Origin: Acidisphaera sp035272265
GTDB lineage: Bacteria; Pseudomonadota; Alphaproteobacteria; Acetobacterales; Acetobacteraceae
Length of the DNA: 13,603 bases
Reading direction: 5' to 3'
Assembly (NCBI GenBank): GCA_035272265.1
Contig: DATEQV010000398.1
Location: 1 to 13,603 of the forward strand
Shown: positions 1 through 6,139 of the stretch, in pieces
Position numbering within the stretch: position 1 is the stretch's first letter
How the letters are laid out: the number at the start of each line of letters is the position of its first letter
Translations under genes and position numbers: made by a program
The notes under the pieces: model-generated
Database searches by the model: none
The model's input: the letters and a program-made list of their open reading frames with translations, nothing else
What the model was told of the DNA's origin: nothing

Positions 1-132
1 CCTGTCGGAGTTAGCAGTTTTGCGGATGAATATGTCGCCAACGGCCACCGGCGGATTCTCTTGTTGTGCAGAACCGCGAAGTATCGAAAGAAATCTCCGA
101 TTTGTTCGTGGTTTGTGCTTAACTCCGACAGG
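1..132. mobile_element. Short inverted-repeat element (MITE-like or IS end)
   Basis: Positions 1-13 (CCTGTCGGAGTTA) are repeated as a perfect inverted copy at 120-132 (TAACTCCGACAGG), and a few further bases match if one gap is allowed. The enclosed DNA is clearly richer in A/T than the adjoining genes. No transposase domain is visible in this short piece. The right end abuts a perfect 14-bp palindrome, GGCTGCTAGCAGCC (131-144, sharing two bases with the repeat), centred on CTAG. This resembles the palindromic targets used by some IS families. The element could be a complete 132-bp MITE, an internally deleted IS, or the tip of a larger element continuing left of the window. The family cannot be assigned from this alone. 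Confidence 0.55.
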
Positions 133-805
133 CTGCTAGCAGCCCCTTCGCCGGCTTGGGCGCGTGCGCCAGGTGCGGCGTGCGCGCGGGCGGGCGCAGC
201 GCGCTGCCCATCAAGTGACGGCCGCGATCGCCGGCGGCGATGCGCGCGGCTTGGAAGGCCAGCACGAGCAGGGTGTTTTCGTCCTGCGTTTGCGCGCGCA
301 GCGTCTCGCACGCCGCCGCGGCGCGGGCGAACGCGCCGGCACGGCGGAGCACGTCGACCAGCACGAGCTGCACGGCGTCCGTCGGCGGCTGTTGGTTCCA
401 CAGCTCCGCTGCCTCGAGCCGCCACGCGGTCGCGTGCGCGTCGTCCGCTTCGTCGTCCGCGGCCCAGGCCGCCATCAGCATCGCCTCGGCTGCCGTCGCG
501 GTGCGTCCGACGGCGCGGCAGATCGCGGCCCAGCGCAGGAACGGAAGCGCGTAACGCGGCGCACTGTCGGCGATCGCTGGGTAGTCGGCTGACTCGACGA
601 TGCCGCGTGCGGATGGGGGCAGGTCGGCCAGATCGGGCGCGGCCGCGCCGCAGGTGGCGCACGTGGCCATCCAGTGGTGCAGCGTCGAGCGCGTCGGCTC
701 GCCGGGCCGCATGTCGAGGTCGGGCGACGCCTCGGGCGGCGGCGCGCGGAAGGGCGGCGGCACCGGCGCGCTACAGATCGGGCAGGTGGGGCCGTGCGGT
801 GTCAT
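119..805 (-). CDS. Hypothetical four-cysteine (zinc-ribbon-like) protein, C-terminus altered by adjacent element
   Basis: The gene encodes 228 residues. Its ATG overlaps the stop of the upstream amine oxidase gene (ATGA), so the two are probably translationally coupled. The N-terminus carries two Cys-x2-Cys pairs (C8/C11 in CPIC and C49/C52 in CATC), as in a zinc ribbon. This layout recalls DUF2225-type proteins, but that is only a resemblance. The remainder is Ala-rich and helical in character, suggestive of TPR-like helices. There is no signal peptide or membrane segment. The last codons run into the inverted repeat of the 1-132 element, and the stop codon TAA (119-121) lies inside or at the edge of that repeat. 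The native C-terminus has therefore probably been replaced or trimmed. The function is unknown. Confidence 0.6.
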   Translation of the reverse strand: MTPHGPTCPICSAPVPPPFRAPPPEASPDLDMRPGEPTRSTLHHWMATCATCGAAAPDLADLPPSARGIVESADYPAIADSAPRYALPFLRWAAICRAVGRTATAAEAMLMAAWAADDEADDAHATAWRLEAAELWNQQPPTDAVQLVLVDVLRRAGAFARAAAACETLRAQTQDENTLLVLAFQAARIAAGDRGRHLMGSALRPPARTPHLAHAPKPAKGLLAACRS

Positions 806-2352
806 GGCGCCGTAGCGGTCTTGGAGGCGGGCTGCGCGATGGCGGCGTGCGCCGAGCGCAGCGCGCCTTCCTGCCAGCCGTTGATGAACGACATGTGCTC
901 GCCCGCGAACAGCACCGGCCCGTCGCCCTTCTGCAGCATCGCGTAGGTCTGCCGCGCCGCCGGACTCCACTCGGCCCATGCGCCGCGGCTGTAGGGGATG
1001 TTCGGCCAGGCGACCGAGACGCCTTTCTGCAAATGCTCTCCCGCAGCGGGATGCAAGCGCGCGATGTCGTCCAGGCCGTCGGCGATGCGCTGAGCGGGCG
1101 TCTTGCCGGCGAACCTGGCGCCGGTATCGTCGGACCACACGTAGGCGCCGACGAAGATGCCTTTCGCGGCGAAGATGCCGGCGCTCGGGTACCAGACCTG
1201 CGTGATGTCGCGCGACGTCCAGGAGATGCCGCCGTAGATGCCCTCGTCTTCCCAGAAGCGCCGCTGTGCTTCGAACGCGAGCTTCCCGGCCGGGACGTAG
1301 TCGACCGCGGCGATCGCCGCCCGCACCTCCGGCGTGAAGTCGGCGTCGATGTCGCGCAGTACGCTGAACGGGATCGTGCAGATCACGTGCGGGGCCTCGT
1401 CGCTGCGCGTCTGGCCGGTGGCCGCGTCGCGCCACACCACGCGGGCGCGGTCGCCGGTGCGGCGGATCTGCGTCACCTCGGCGCCGAGGACGATCCGGTC
1501 GCCGACGGCGCGGGCGAACACCTCGCCGATGCGGCCCATGCCGCCGACCGGCTGCATCATCGTCGCCGCCTGGTCGGCGAACTCGCCGAACTCGCTCGGG
1601 CCTTTCCAGAACGCCGAGTGCAGCAGCGGCTTGAGGTCGAGCGGCGCGTTCGGCGTCCCCGCCTCGGCGCCCGGCGGTACCTGGAAGCCGCTGCGCGACG
1701 AGCCTTTGTAGCGGCCGTCCGCGTCGAGCGCGCCGAACACGCGCAGGAAGCCGCGCAGCTTCAGCAGGTCCTGCTCGTCGAGGATCCGGTCCAGCGGCGC
1801 GGTCGCCTTCGCCGCGAGTTCGGCGACGTAGCCGCGGCTGTCGTTGATCACCGCGCGGCTGCGCTGCGGGACGCCGCCGAACGCCGCGTCGTCCTGCATC
1901 AGCGCGTTGCGGTTGTCGTTGATCATCACCTCGAGCACCACGCCAAGGTCGCGGCAGTAGGCGAGGATGCCGTCGTGGATGCAGGGCAGGCGCGCGGGGC
2001 CGGGGTTGAGATACAGGTGCGGGGCGGCGTCCCAGGTGACGGGCTGGACGCCGCCGGTCTCCTGCACGACGTCGCCGCCGCGCACACTCCAGTTGCGTCC
2101 GCCGGCGCGGGCGCGGGCTTCGAGGATCGTGCAGTCGTAGCCGGCGCGGCCGAGTTCGTACGCCGCCACCATGCCGGCGATGCCGGCGCCGAGGATAAGC
2201 ACTCGCGTCCCGTTGCCGGGCGCCAGTTGCGGCGGCCCGGCATAGGCGGCGGGCACCGGCAGCAGGCCCATGGCGGACATCGTGTGCCACACGGCCGCGA
2301 CGCCGCCGGCGCGGCCGACGTGATGGATCAGGCTGCGGCGGGTGATCGGCAT
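802..2352 (-). CDS. Exported flavin-dependent amine oxidase (monoamine / L-amino acid oxidase family)
   Basis: The protein has 516 residues, a usual length for the flavin amine oxidase family. Such enzymes oxidise primary amines or L-amino acids to imines, passing electrons from FAD to O2 with release of H2O2. Residues 5-15 hold a twin-arginine motif (TRRSLIHH), followed by a hydrophobic stretch and an Ala-x-Ala-like site near residue 38, suggesting Tat export of a folded flavoprotein. The Rossmann dinucleotide motif is VLILGAGIAG (51-60), with E78 positioned to bind ribose and the GGR motif at 84-86. Near the C-terminus FAGEHMSFINGWQEGA matches the second FAD-contact region. The start was chosen at MPITRRS because it gives the complete Tat signal; the frame stays open further upstream across recR. 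It begins 32 bp after recR stops and overlaps the next gene. The substrate cannot be told from the sequence. Confidence 0.85.
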   Translation of the reverse strand: MPITRRSLIHHVGRAGGVAAVWHTMSAMGLLPVPAAYAGPPQLAPGNGTRVLILGAGIAGMVAAYELGRAGYDCTILEARARAGGRNWSVRGGDVVQETGGVQPVTWDAAPHLYLNPGPARLPCIHDGILAYCRDLGVVLEVMINDNRNALMQDDAAFGGVPQRSRAVINDSRGYVAELAAKATAPLDRILDEQDLLKLRGFLRVFGALDADGRYKGSSRSGFQVPPGAEAGTPNAPLDLKPLLHSAFWKGPSEFGEFADQAATMMQPVGGMGRIGEVFARAVGDRIVLGAEVTQIRRTGDRARVVWRDAATGQTRSDEAPHVICTIPFSVLRDIDADFTPEVRAAIAAVDYVPAGKLAFEAQRRFWEDEGIYGGISWTSRDITQVWYPSAGIFAAKGIFVGAYVWSDDTGARFAGKTPAQRIADGLDDIARLHPAAGEHLQKGVSVAWPNIPYSRGAWAEWSPAARQTYAMLQKGDGPVLFAGEHMSFINGWQEGALRSAHAAIAQPASKTATAP

Positions 2353-2384
2353 GAGCCGACGATACGGGGGCGGCGTTGCGGCTG

Positions 2385-2978
2385 TCACGCCGGGCGCCGG
2401 CCGCGCAACGCGGCGGCGAGCGTGCCGTCGTCCAGCACATCGAGCGCGCCGCCGATCGGGATGCCGTGGCCGACGCGGCTGACGCGCACGCCGAGCGGGG
2501 CCAGGCGCTCGGCGAGCCAGTGCGCCGTCGTCGCGCCATCGACGGTGGCGCCGAGCGCGAGGATCACCTCGGATACGCCGCCTTCGTGGACGCGGGCGAA
2601 CAGGCGCACGGTGTTGAGTTCGTCCGGTCCGATCCCGGCGAGCGCGGACAGGGTGCCGCCGAGCACGTGATACAGCCCGCGATAGACGCCCGCGCGTTCG
2701 AGCGCCCAGAGGTCGCCCACGCCTTCGACGACGCAGATCGTGCCCCGGTCCCGCGCCGGGTCGGCGCAGATCGCGCACGGATCGCGGCTGTCGAGGTTGC
2801 CGCAGACCGAGCAGGGGCGCACCGCGCGTGCCGCCGCCGTCAGCGCGTCGGCCAGCGGTTTCATGCGGGCCTCGGGCTGCTGGAGCATGCGCAACGCCGC
2901 GCGCCGTGCGCTGCGCGGTCCGAAGCCCGGCAGCTTGGACAGCAACTCGATCAGCCGCTCGACTTCGGGACCGCCCAT
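2385..2978 (-). CDS. recR: Recombination mediator protein RecR
   Basis: This is a full-length RecR of 197 residues (the family is about 200). With RecF and RecO it loads RecA onto SSB-coated single-stranded DNA at gaps. The order is canonical: an N-terminal helix-hairpin-helix segment (LSKLPGFGPRSARRAA, about 13-28), a four-Cys zinc finger (C56, C59, C68, C71), a Toprim domain opening with VVEGVGDL (83-90) and containing YHVLGGTLSALAGIGPDEL, and a C-terminal region with HGIPIGG. The start MGGPEVERLI agrees with the usual MxGPEIExLI opening. RecR often follows dnaX and ybaB directly. Here ybaB is about 10 kb away, so recR presumably has its own promoter in 2979-3107, though no convincing box is visible there. 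It probably forms an operon with the amine oxidase gene downstream. Confidence 0.97.
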   Translation of the reverse strand: MGGPEVERLIELLSKLPGFGPRSARRAALRMLQQPEARMKPLADALTAAARAVRPCSVCGNLDSRDPCAICADPARDRGTICVVEGVGDLWALERAGVYRGLYHVLGGTLSALAGIGPDELNTVRLFARVHEGGVSEVILALGATVDGATTAHWLAERLAPLGVRVSRVGHGIPIGGALDVLDDGTLAAALRGRRPA

Positions 2979-3107
2979 CGAAGCTGCGTACGGGGTGCGC
3001 GGCGCGGCGGCAACTGGCGGGGCCGATGGCGGAGGCCTATGGTCGTGAGATTCCGAATCCGGCCCCGGCACGAGGCTCGAGGCGGCCGGCAAGAGAGTCG
3101 AACGGCC
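2979..3107. other. Divergent intergenic region recR / usp
   Basis: These 129 bp separate the start codons of recR (minus) and the first universal stress gene (plus) and must hold promoters for both if each is transcribed independently. The only clear signal is a purine-rich ribosome binding site (AAGAGAG, 3091-3097) ahead of the plus-strand ATG at 3108. No credible sigma-70 boxes or operator repeats are visible. Confidence 0.4.
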
Positions 3108-3929
3108 ATGTCCGCCGTGATCCTCGCGGTGCTCGACCGTGCTGAAACAGCGGACCGCGTGCTGGCGGCCGCAGGCTGCCTGTCGGAGTTGACGGGCGCG
3201 GGACGGGTCAACGGTCTCGCGGTCCGGCGGCGGCCGATCGACACCATCATGCCGACCGAGCAGATCCTGACCCCCGAATACGCGAGTCATGTGCGCGCCG
3301 ACGAGCAGCGCCGCGCTGACGCGCTCAAGGCGATGTTCGACGCCTGGGGTGAAGCGCAGCAGCGCGGCCTTGCCACGGCGTGGTCCGATGTCGAGGGGCG
3401 GGCCGCCGAGGTCGTCGCGGACTTCGGCAGGCGCGCGGATTTCGTGGTGCTCAAGCGGCCCGCGCCGCACGATCCCGACCCGGACCGGCAGGCGGTCCAT
3501 GCGGCGCTGTTCGAGACCGACCGGCCGATCCTGATGGTCCCTGCCGAGACCGCGCCGGCTCCGTTCGGGCGGACGGTCGCCATCGCCTGGCGGAACGACG
3601 AGCGGACCGTCAAGGCCGTCCTGGCCGCGCTGCGCTGCCTCAAGCGCGCGGAGCGCATCCATGTGCTGGCCGGGGCGCGCGAGGGCGCGCCCGAGCCGCG
3701 CATGCCGGACATTTTCGAGGAGCACGGCATCGCCGCCGAGCTGCACGTGCTGCCGATCACCGGCCAGGGCGTGTTCGGCGCCGCGCTGCTCGCCCGCGCG
3801 CACGCGCTTGCCTGCGACATGCTGGTCATGGGCGCCTTCGCCCGCCATCCGCTGCGCAGCCTGATCCTGGGCGGCGTGACGCGGCACATGCTCGCCCATG
3901 CCGACCTGCCGGTCTTCATGCGCCACTGA
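3108..3929 (+). CDS. Tandem-domain universal stress protein (first copy)
   Basis: The protein has 273 residues and two fused USP folds. The N-terminal domain (about 1-146) ends in PILMVPAE and lacks a recognisable nucleotide motif. The C-terminal domain (about 150-273) starts at GRTVAIAW and ends with DMLVMGAFARHPLRSLILGGVTRHML followed by LPVFMRH. That end is the family's ATP-binding segment, normally G-x2-G-x9-G-(S/T). Here the second glycine is alanine (G242-A-F-A245) and GGVT follows at 255-258. USPs are cytosolic proteins that bind ATP and help cells survive starvation, oxidative or ionic stress. The ATG at 3108 has AAGAGAG upstream. The second copy begins 12 bp downstream, so they form one transcript. 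The degenerate first domain suggests a regulatory or dimer role (inference). Confidence 0.9.
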   Translation: MSAVILAVLDRAETADRVLAAAGCLSELTGAGRVNGLAVRRRPIDTIMPTEQILTPEYASHVRADEQRRADALKAMFDAWGEAQQRGLATAWSDVEGRAAEVVADFGRRADFVVLKRPAPHDPDPDRQAVHAALFETDRPILMVPAETAPAPFGRTVAIAWRNDERTVKAVLAALRCLKRAERIHVLAGAREGAPEPRMPDIFEEHGIAAELHVLPITGQGVFGAALLARAHALACDMLVMGAFARHPLRSLILGGVTRHMLAHADLPVFMRH

Positions 3930-3941
3930 AGGAGGAAGCCC

Positions 3942-4757
3942 ATGGCCGAGGTGGTCCTGGTCGTGCTGCGGCGGCCCGAGATGGTGGCGAGCCTGCTCGA
4001 CGCGGCGTCCCGCCTCGCCTCGCTCGTCGGCGAGGCGCGCATCCAGGCGCTCGCGGTCCGCGAGCCGATCCATGTCGGCGGGCTGGCGGCTGAGGCGCTG
4101 ATGGAAGAGACGGATTCCGCCCTGGACGCGAAGGCGCGGGAATGGCGGCGGGTCGACGCCCTGAAGGCGGCGTACGACCGCTGGGCCGCCAGGGCGGGTG
4201 GCCGCGTGGCGGCGCACTGGGTCGAGGCGGAGGGCAACGCCGCGGCGATCATCGGCGAGACCGGCAGCCGGGCCGATGTCATCGTCGCTGAACAGCCGTC
4301 CGAGGCTGACAGATCAGGGCGGCACGCGTTCCGGGCCGCGCTGTTCGCCACCGACCGGCCGGTCCTGATGGTGCCGCCCCGCGCAGCCGCTCCTTTCGGC
4401 CGCTGCGTCGCCATCGCCTGGAGAGACGAGCGGCCGGCGGTCCGGGCGGTCATTCCGGCCTTGCGCTGCCTCGCCGCCGCCGAGCGGGTGCATGTGCTGA
4501 TGGGCGTTCGGGGACATGCCGACCATGTCGAGATGCCGGCGATTCTGGCGGAGCACGCCATCCGCGCCGAGCTGCACGTGCTGCCGATCCGCGTCCGGCC
4601 GTTCGGCCAGGCCCTGCTCGACGCGGCGCACGAGCTGTCCGGCGATCTGCTGGTCATGGGCGCCTACGCGCACAGTCCGTTGCGCGAACTCGTCCTGGGC
4701 GGGGTCACCCAGTTCATGCTGGACCACGCCGATTTGCCGGTGTTCATGCGGCACTGA
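3942..4757 (+). CDS. Tandem-domain universal stress protein (second copy)
   Basis: The protein has 271 residues, is clearly paralogous to the preceding gene and ends in the same residues (HADLPVFMRH). The two share the USP pattern through the C-terminal half: AELHVLPI near 209-216, then DLLVMGAYAHSPLRELVLGGVTQFML. As in the first copy, the second glycine of the ATP-binding G-x2-G is alanine (G240-A-Y-A243). The N-terminal domain ends at PVLMVPPR (140-147) without a nucleotide motif. A strong Shine-Dalgarno sequence (AAGGAGGAAG, 3929-3938) sits ahead of the ATG at 3942. The arrangement points to local gene duplication followed by divergence, perhaps giving a heterodimer. The ligand and the inducing stress are not deducible. 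No clear terminator follows directly; a hairpin zone begins about 160 bp downstream. Confidence 0.9.
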   Translation: MAEVVLVVLRRPEMVASLLDAASRLASLVGEARIQALAVREPIHVGGLAAEALMEETDSALDAKAREWRRVDALKAAYDRWAARAGGRVAAHWVEAEGNAAAIIGETGSRADVIVAEQPSEADRSGRHAFRAALFATDRPVLMVPPRAAAPFGRCVAIAWRDERPAVRAVIPALRCLAAAERVHVLMGVRGHADHVEMPAILAEHAIRAELHVLPIRVRPFGQALLDAAHELSGDLLVMGAYAHSPLRELVLGGVTQFMLDHADLPVFMRH

Positions 4758-4921
4758 TCGTGCCGGGAGCGGCGGGCGTCGCTTCGCGGGTGGGGGTATG
4801 CACGGCCTTGCGGCGCCGATCTTGATGCCGTCCGGTTTCGGCGGGCGCATCGAGACGCGCGCGGGTGCCGGTTTGTCGCCCTCGGTGGTTTGTGTTGTGG
4901 CAGGCGCGTCGGGGGCGCGAC

Positions 4922-4940
4922 GTCGGCCGGCGGGGCCGAC
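4922..4940. repeat. GC-rich perfect hairpin downstream of usp pair
   Basis: GTCGGCC (4922-4928) and GGCCGAC (4934-4940) form a perfect 7-bp stem around a 5-base loop. It lies between the plus-strand usp genes and the end of the minus-strand hypothetical gene. There is no T-run, so intrinsic termination is doubtful. It could slow exonucleases or be part of a repeat. Confidence 0.4.
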
Positions 4941-4959
4941 AGGCCGGCCGCGGAGACGC

Positions 4960-4992
4960 CGTCATTCCGCGTCGCCGGTTGGCGGCGTGACG
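4960..4992. repeat. Imperfect inverted repeat
   Basis: CGTCA (4960-4964) pairs with TGACG (4988-4992). Inside it, CGCC (4973-4976) pairs with GGCG (4981-4984) around the loop GGTT. It is one of a cluster of hairpins in the 4758-5160 intergenic zone and is possibly a partial copy of an interspersed palindromic repeat. Confidence 0.35.
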
Positions 4993-5028
4993 ATTGAGGG
5001 CCGCGTCGCACGCGTTTGTCGGGTGGCC

Positions 5029-5074
5029 CTGGATTGCCACGCACCCCGGCTGCGCCGGGGTCCTCGCAATGACG
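5029..5074. repeat. Interspersed palindromic (REP-like) repeat
   Basis: The segment begins CTGGATTGCCACGC and ends CTCGCAATGACG. ATTGC (5033-5037) is inverted as GCAAT (5066-5070), and a perfect 8-bp stem ACCCCGGC (5043-5050) / GCCGGGGT (5054-5061) closes on TGC. The ATTGC...GCAATGACG pattern around a GC-rich hairpin resembles short dispersed intergenic repeats common in alphaproteobacterial genomes. When read through in frame it yields nonsense peptide text such as HCEDPGAAGVRGNP, which is why the overlapping open frames should not be taken as protein. Copy number in the genome cannot be seen here. Confidence 0.6.
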
Positions 5075-5118
5075 GGGTTGGGGCGGTGGCGCTGAAGTGG
5101 CGTCGTCGACGTCAGTCT

Positions 5119-5148
5119 GGCGCGATGCGCGCTGCGCGCTGTCGCGCC
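5119..5148. repeat. Nested GCGC hairpin at 3' end of hypothetical gene
   Basis: GGCGCGA (5119-5125) and TCGCGCC (5142-5148) form a perfect 7-bp stem. The interior is itself palindromic (GCGCGC...GCGCGC-like). It lies where the minus-strand hypothetical protein loses plausible sequence, so it may mark a repeat that has overwritten or extended the gene's 3' end. Confidence 0.45.
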
Positions 5149-5845
5149 CTACGGGTTCGCCGGCTGCGAGGTCGCGCTTGCGTTCGCGGCGGCGCTGGGT
5201 CAGGCGGCGGACATGGCGGGCGTGGGCGCGCACGAGGTCGCGCTCGACCTCGCGGCGGTCGCGATGGTGCCAGGATTCGACTGAGCCGCGATGGGCGATC
5301 ATCGGCCAGAGCTCGGGCTCGAACTGCGGCGGCATCGGCTCGGGGCCGCGTCTGGCGACCTCCTCGCGGTGGCGCGCCCAGAACTGCCGGCGGCTTTCGC
5401 GGTATCGGCGTCGCTCGGCGAGCAGGCGGACCGCACCCCTTCGGGCGAGCTTGTAGAGCGCGACCTCGGCCTTCCAGTCGGCGTTGTCGCGGGCGGCGAT
5501 GTAGTGGGCGCGGGCGGTCTCGCAGTGATGGCAGCGGGGCTTGCGGCGATCCGTCCAGCTGTTCGGCGCGTCGCACCACGAGGTGAGGTCGCGGCGCCAG
5601 GGGTTGCGCGGAACAGCTTCTTCGGCGGCGGCCGGTGCTCGCAGAAGGCGTCGTAGGCGATCTCCAGCCGGTAGTGTCGGGCCTGGCCGGAGCCTGGCGC
5701 CTCGTCCGTCCGGCGGCAGCGGCCGGGGCCGGGTCTTGCGGGCGTAGGGGACGGCGTCGATGAGCCGGCGGTAGAGCCTCTGGAGCGAGGTCGGGAGAAA
5801 GCGAAACACGGCGGCGTCCTCCCTTTCCGAGGTTCCTGGGTGAGG

Positions 5846-5875
5846 GTGATACGCTAGGACGGCCGGCCTAGGCAA
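5846..5875 (-). promoter_or_regulatory. Putative sigma-70 promoter of the hypothetical gene
   Basis: Read on the minus strand, TTGCCT (5870-5875) and TATCAC (5846-5851) each match four of six consensus bases and are separated by 18 bp. They lie about 35 bp upstream of the GTG start. It is a weak prediction from sequence alone. Confidence 0.3.
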
Positions 5876-5885
5876 GGCTTTTTTT
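5865..5885 (+). terminator. Possible weak intrinsic terminator
   Basis: GGCCT (5865-5869) can pair with AGGCT (5875-5879, one G-T pair) around a five-base loop and is followed by a run of seven Ts (5879-5885). It would block plus-strand readthrough before the fluoride riboswitch. The stem is short, and it overlaps a possible minus-strand -35 box. Confidence 0.3.
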
Positions 5886-5931
5886 CAAGACAGACGGCGA
5901 GACGGATCGCCGGCGCGGCGCGTCGCGAAGG

Positions 5932-5962
5932 TTGTCGCGGTGGGCCGGATCCGGGTTAGTCT
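5932..5962 (+). promoter_or_regulatory. Putative promoter of the fluoride-riboswitch transcript
   Basis: TTGTCG (5932-5937) and TAGTCT (5957-5962) are separated by 19 bp, slightly long. A start near 5969-5972 would place the aptamer at the very 5' end of the RNA, as is usual for this riboswitch class. The boxes are weak, and the main support is position. Confidence 0.3.
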
Positions 5963-5973
5963 GGCGCCGCTGT

Positions 5974-6042
5974 GGGGATGGGGTTCCCCATCAACCGCCC
6001 GCGAGGGCTGATGACCCCTACCGCGTGAAGGATGCGGTAGGG
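5974..6042 (+). ncRNA. Fluoride riboswitch (crcB motif)
   Basis: The segment matches the fluoride aptamer in order. P1 is GGGG (5974-5977) with CCCC (5986-5989), closing the loop ATGGGGTT. The linker is ATCAACC. P2 is GCCC (5997-6000) with GGGC (6005-6008), capped by the tetraloop GCGA. The conserved TGATG (6009-6013) follows, then ACCCCTACC. The P1-loop bases GGGGT (5980-5984) can pair with ACCCC (6014-6018), giving the pseudoknot that forms around fluoride and Mg2+. Just downstream, CCCTACCGC (6016-6024) and GCGGTAGGG (6034-6042) form a perfect 9-bp stem that uses the same C residues as the pseudoknot, so the two are mutually exclusive: a ready-made expression platform. The element lies about 100 bases ahead of a cation/proton antiporter gene on the same strand, and fluoride binding should turn that gene on. 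Confidence 0.9.
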
Positions 6043-6104
6043 ATCCGTTCGCCTCCTTTGCGTGCCGCCGAGCCTGCGGCGACCCGACGGGCCGCCGGAA
6101 CCCC

Positions 6105-6122
6105 GCCGCGCCCCGGCGCGGC
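6105..6122 (+). other. Leader hairpin just upstream of the antiporter RBS
   Basis: GCCGCG (6105-6110) and CGCGGC (6117-6122) form a perfect 6-bp stem with loop CCCCGG. It ends six bases before the Shine-Dalgarno region GAGGAG (6128-6133), so it could influence ribosome access. No fluoride-dependent partner for it was found. Confidence 0.35.
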
Positions 6123-6139
6123 ATGGCGAGGAGACGGGC

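Larger units (their letters stand above)
4664..5809 (-). pseudogene. Hypothetical protein gene with two compensating frameshifts and eroded 3' end
   Basis: The start is a GTG (5807-5809) with a strong Shine-Dalgarno sequence (GGGAGGA on the minus strand, 5817-5823) seven bases upstream. It opens VFRFLPTSLQRLYRRLIDAV. From about 5701 down to about 5607, G/C-ending codons and plausible protein (ARHYRLEIAYDAF, CEHRPPPKKLF) appear in a different frame. Natural sequence then resumes in the first frame (NPWRRDLTSWCDAPN, KPRCHHCETARAHYIAARD). One extra base near 5701 and two near 5604-5611 would explain this, for a net change of three. The plausible protein continues to about 5160 (RHVRRLTQRRRERKRDL). 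The open frame then runs through repeats and antisense to usp as far as 4664, which is unlikely to be native. It is rich in Arg and Trp, and no family was recognised. It may be a decaying gene or contain sequencing errors. Confidence 0.55.

Noticed and set aside
61..2670. 869-codon plus-strand open frame
   Set aside because: It is antisense to the amine oxidase, recR and zinc-ribbon-like genes. The translation is low-complexity Arg/Ala text, caused by high GC suppressing stop codons.
3177..3189. CTGCCTGTCGGAGTT-like match to the inverted repeat of the 1-132 element
   Set aside because: About 12-13 bases match, but it lies within conserved-frame coding sequence of the first usp gene, has no partner repeat and shows no compositional change. 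Chance similarity is more likely.
4516..5586. 356-codon plus-strand open frame over the usp end and intergenic zone
   Set aside because: It starts inside usp in the wrong frame, runs through palindromic repeats and antisense to the hypothetical gene, and has no domain-like sequence.
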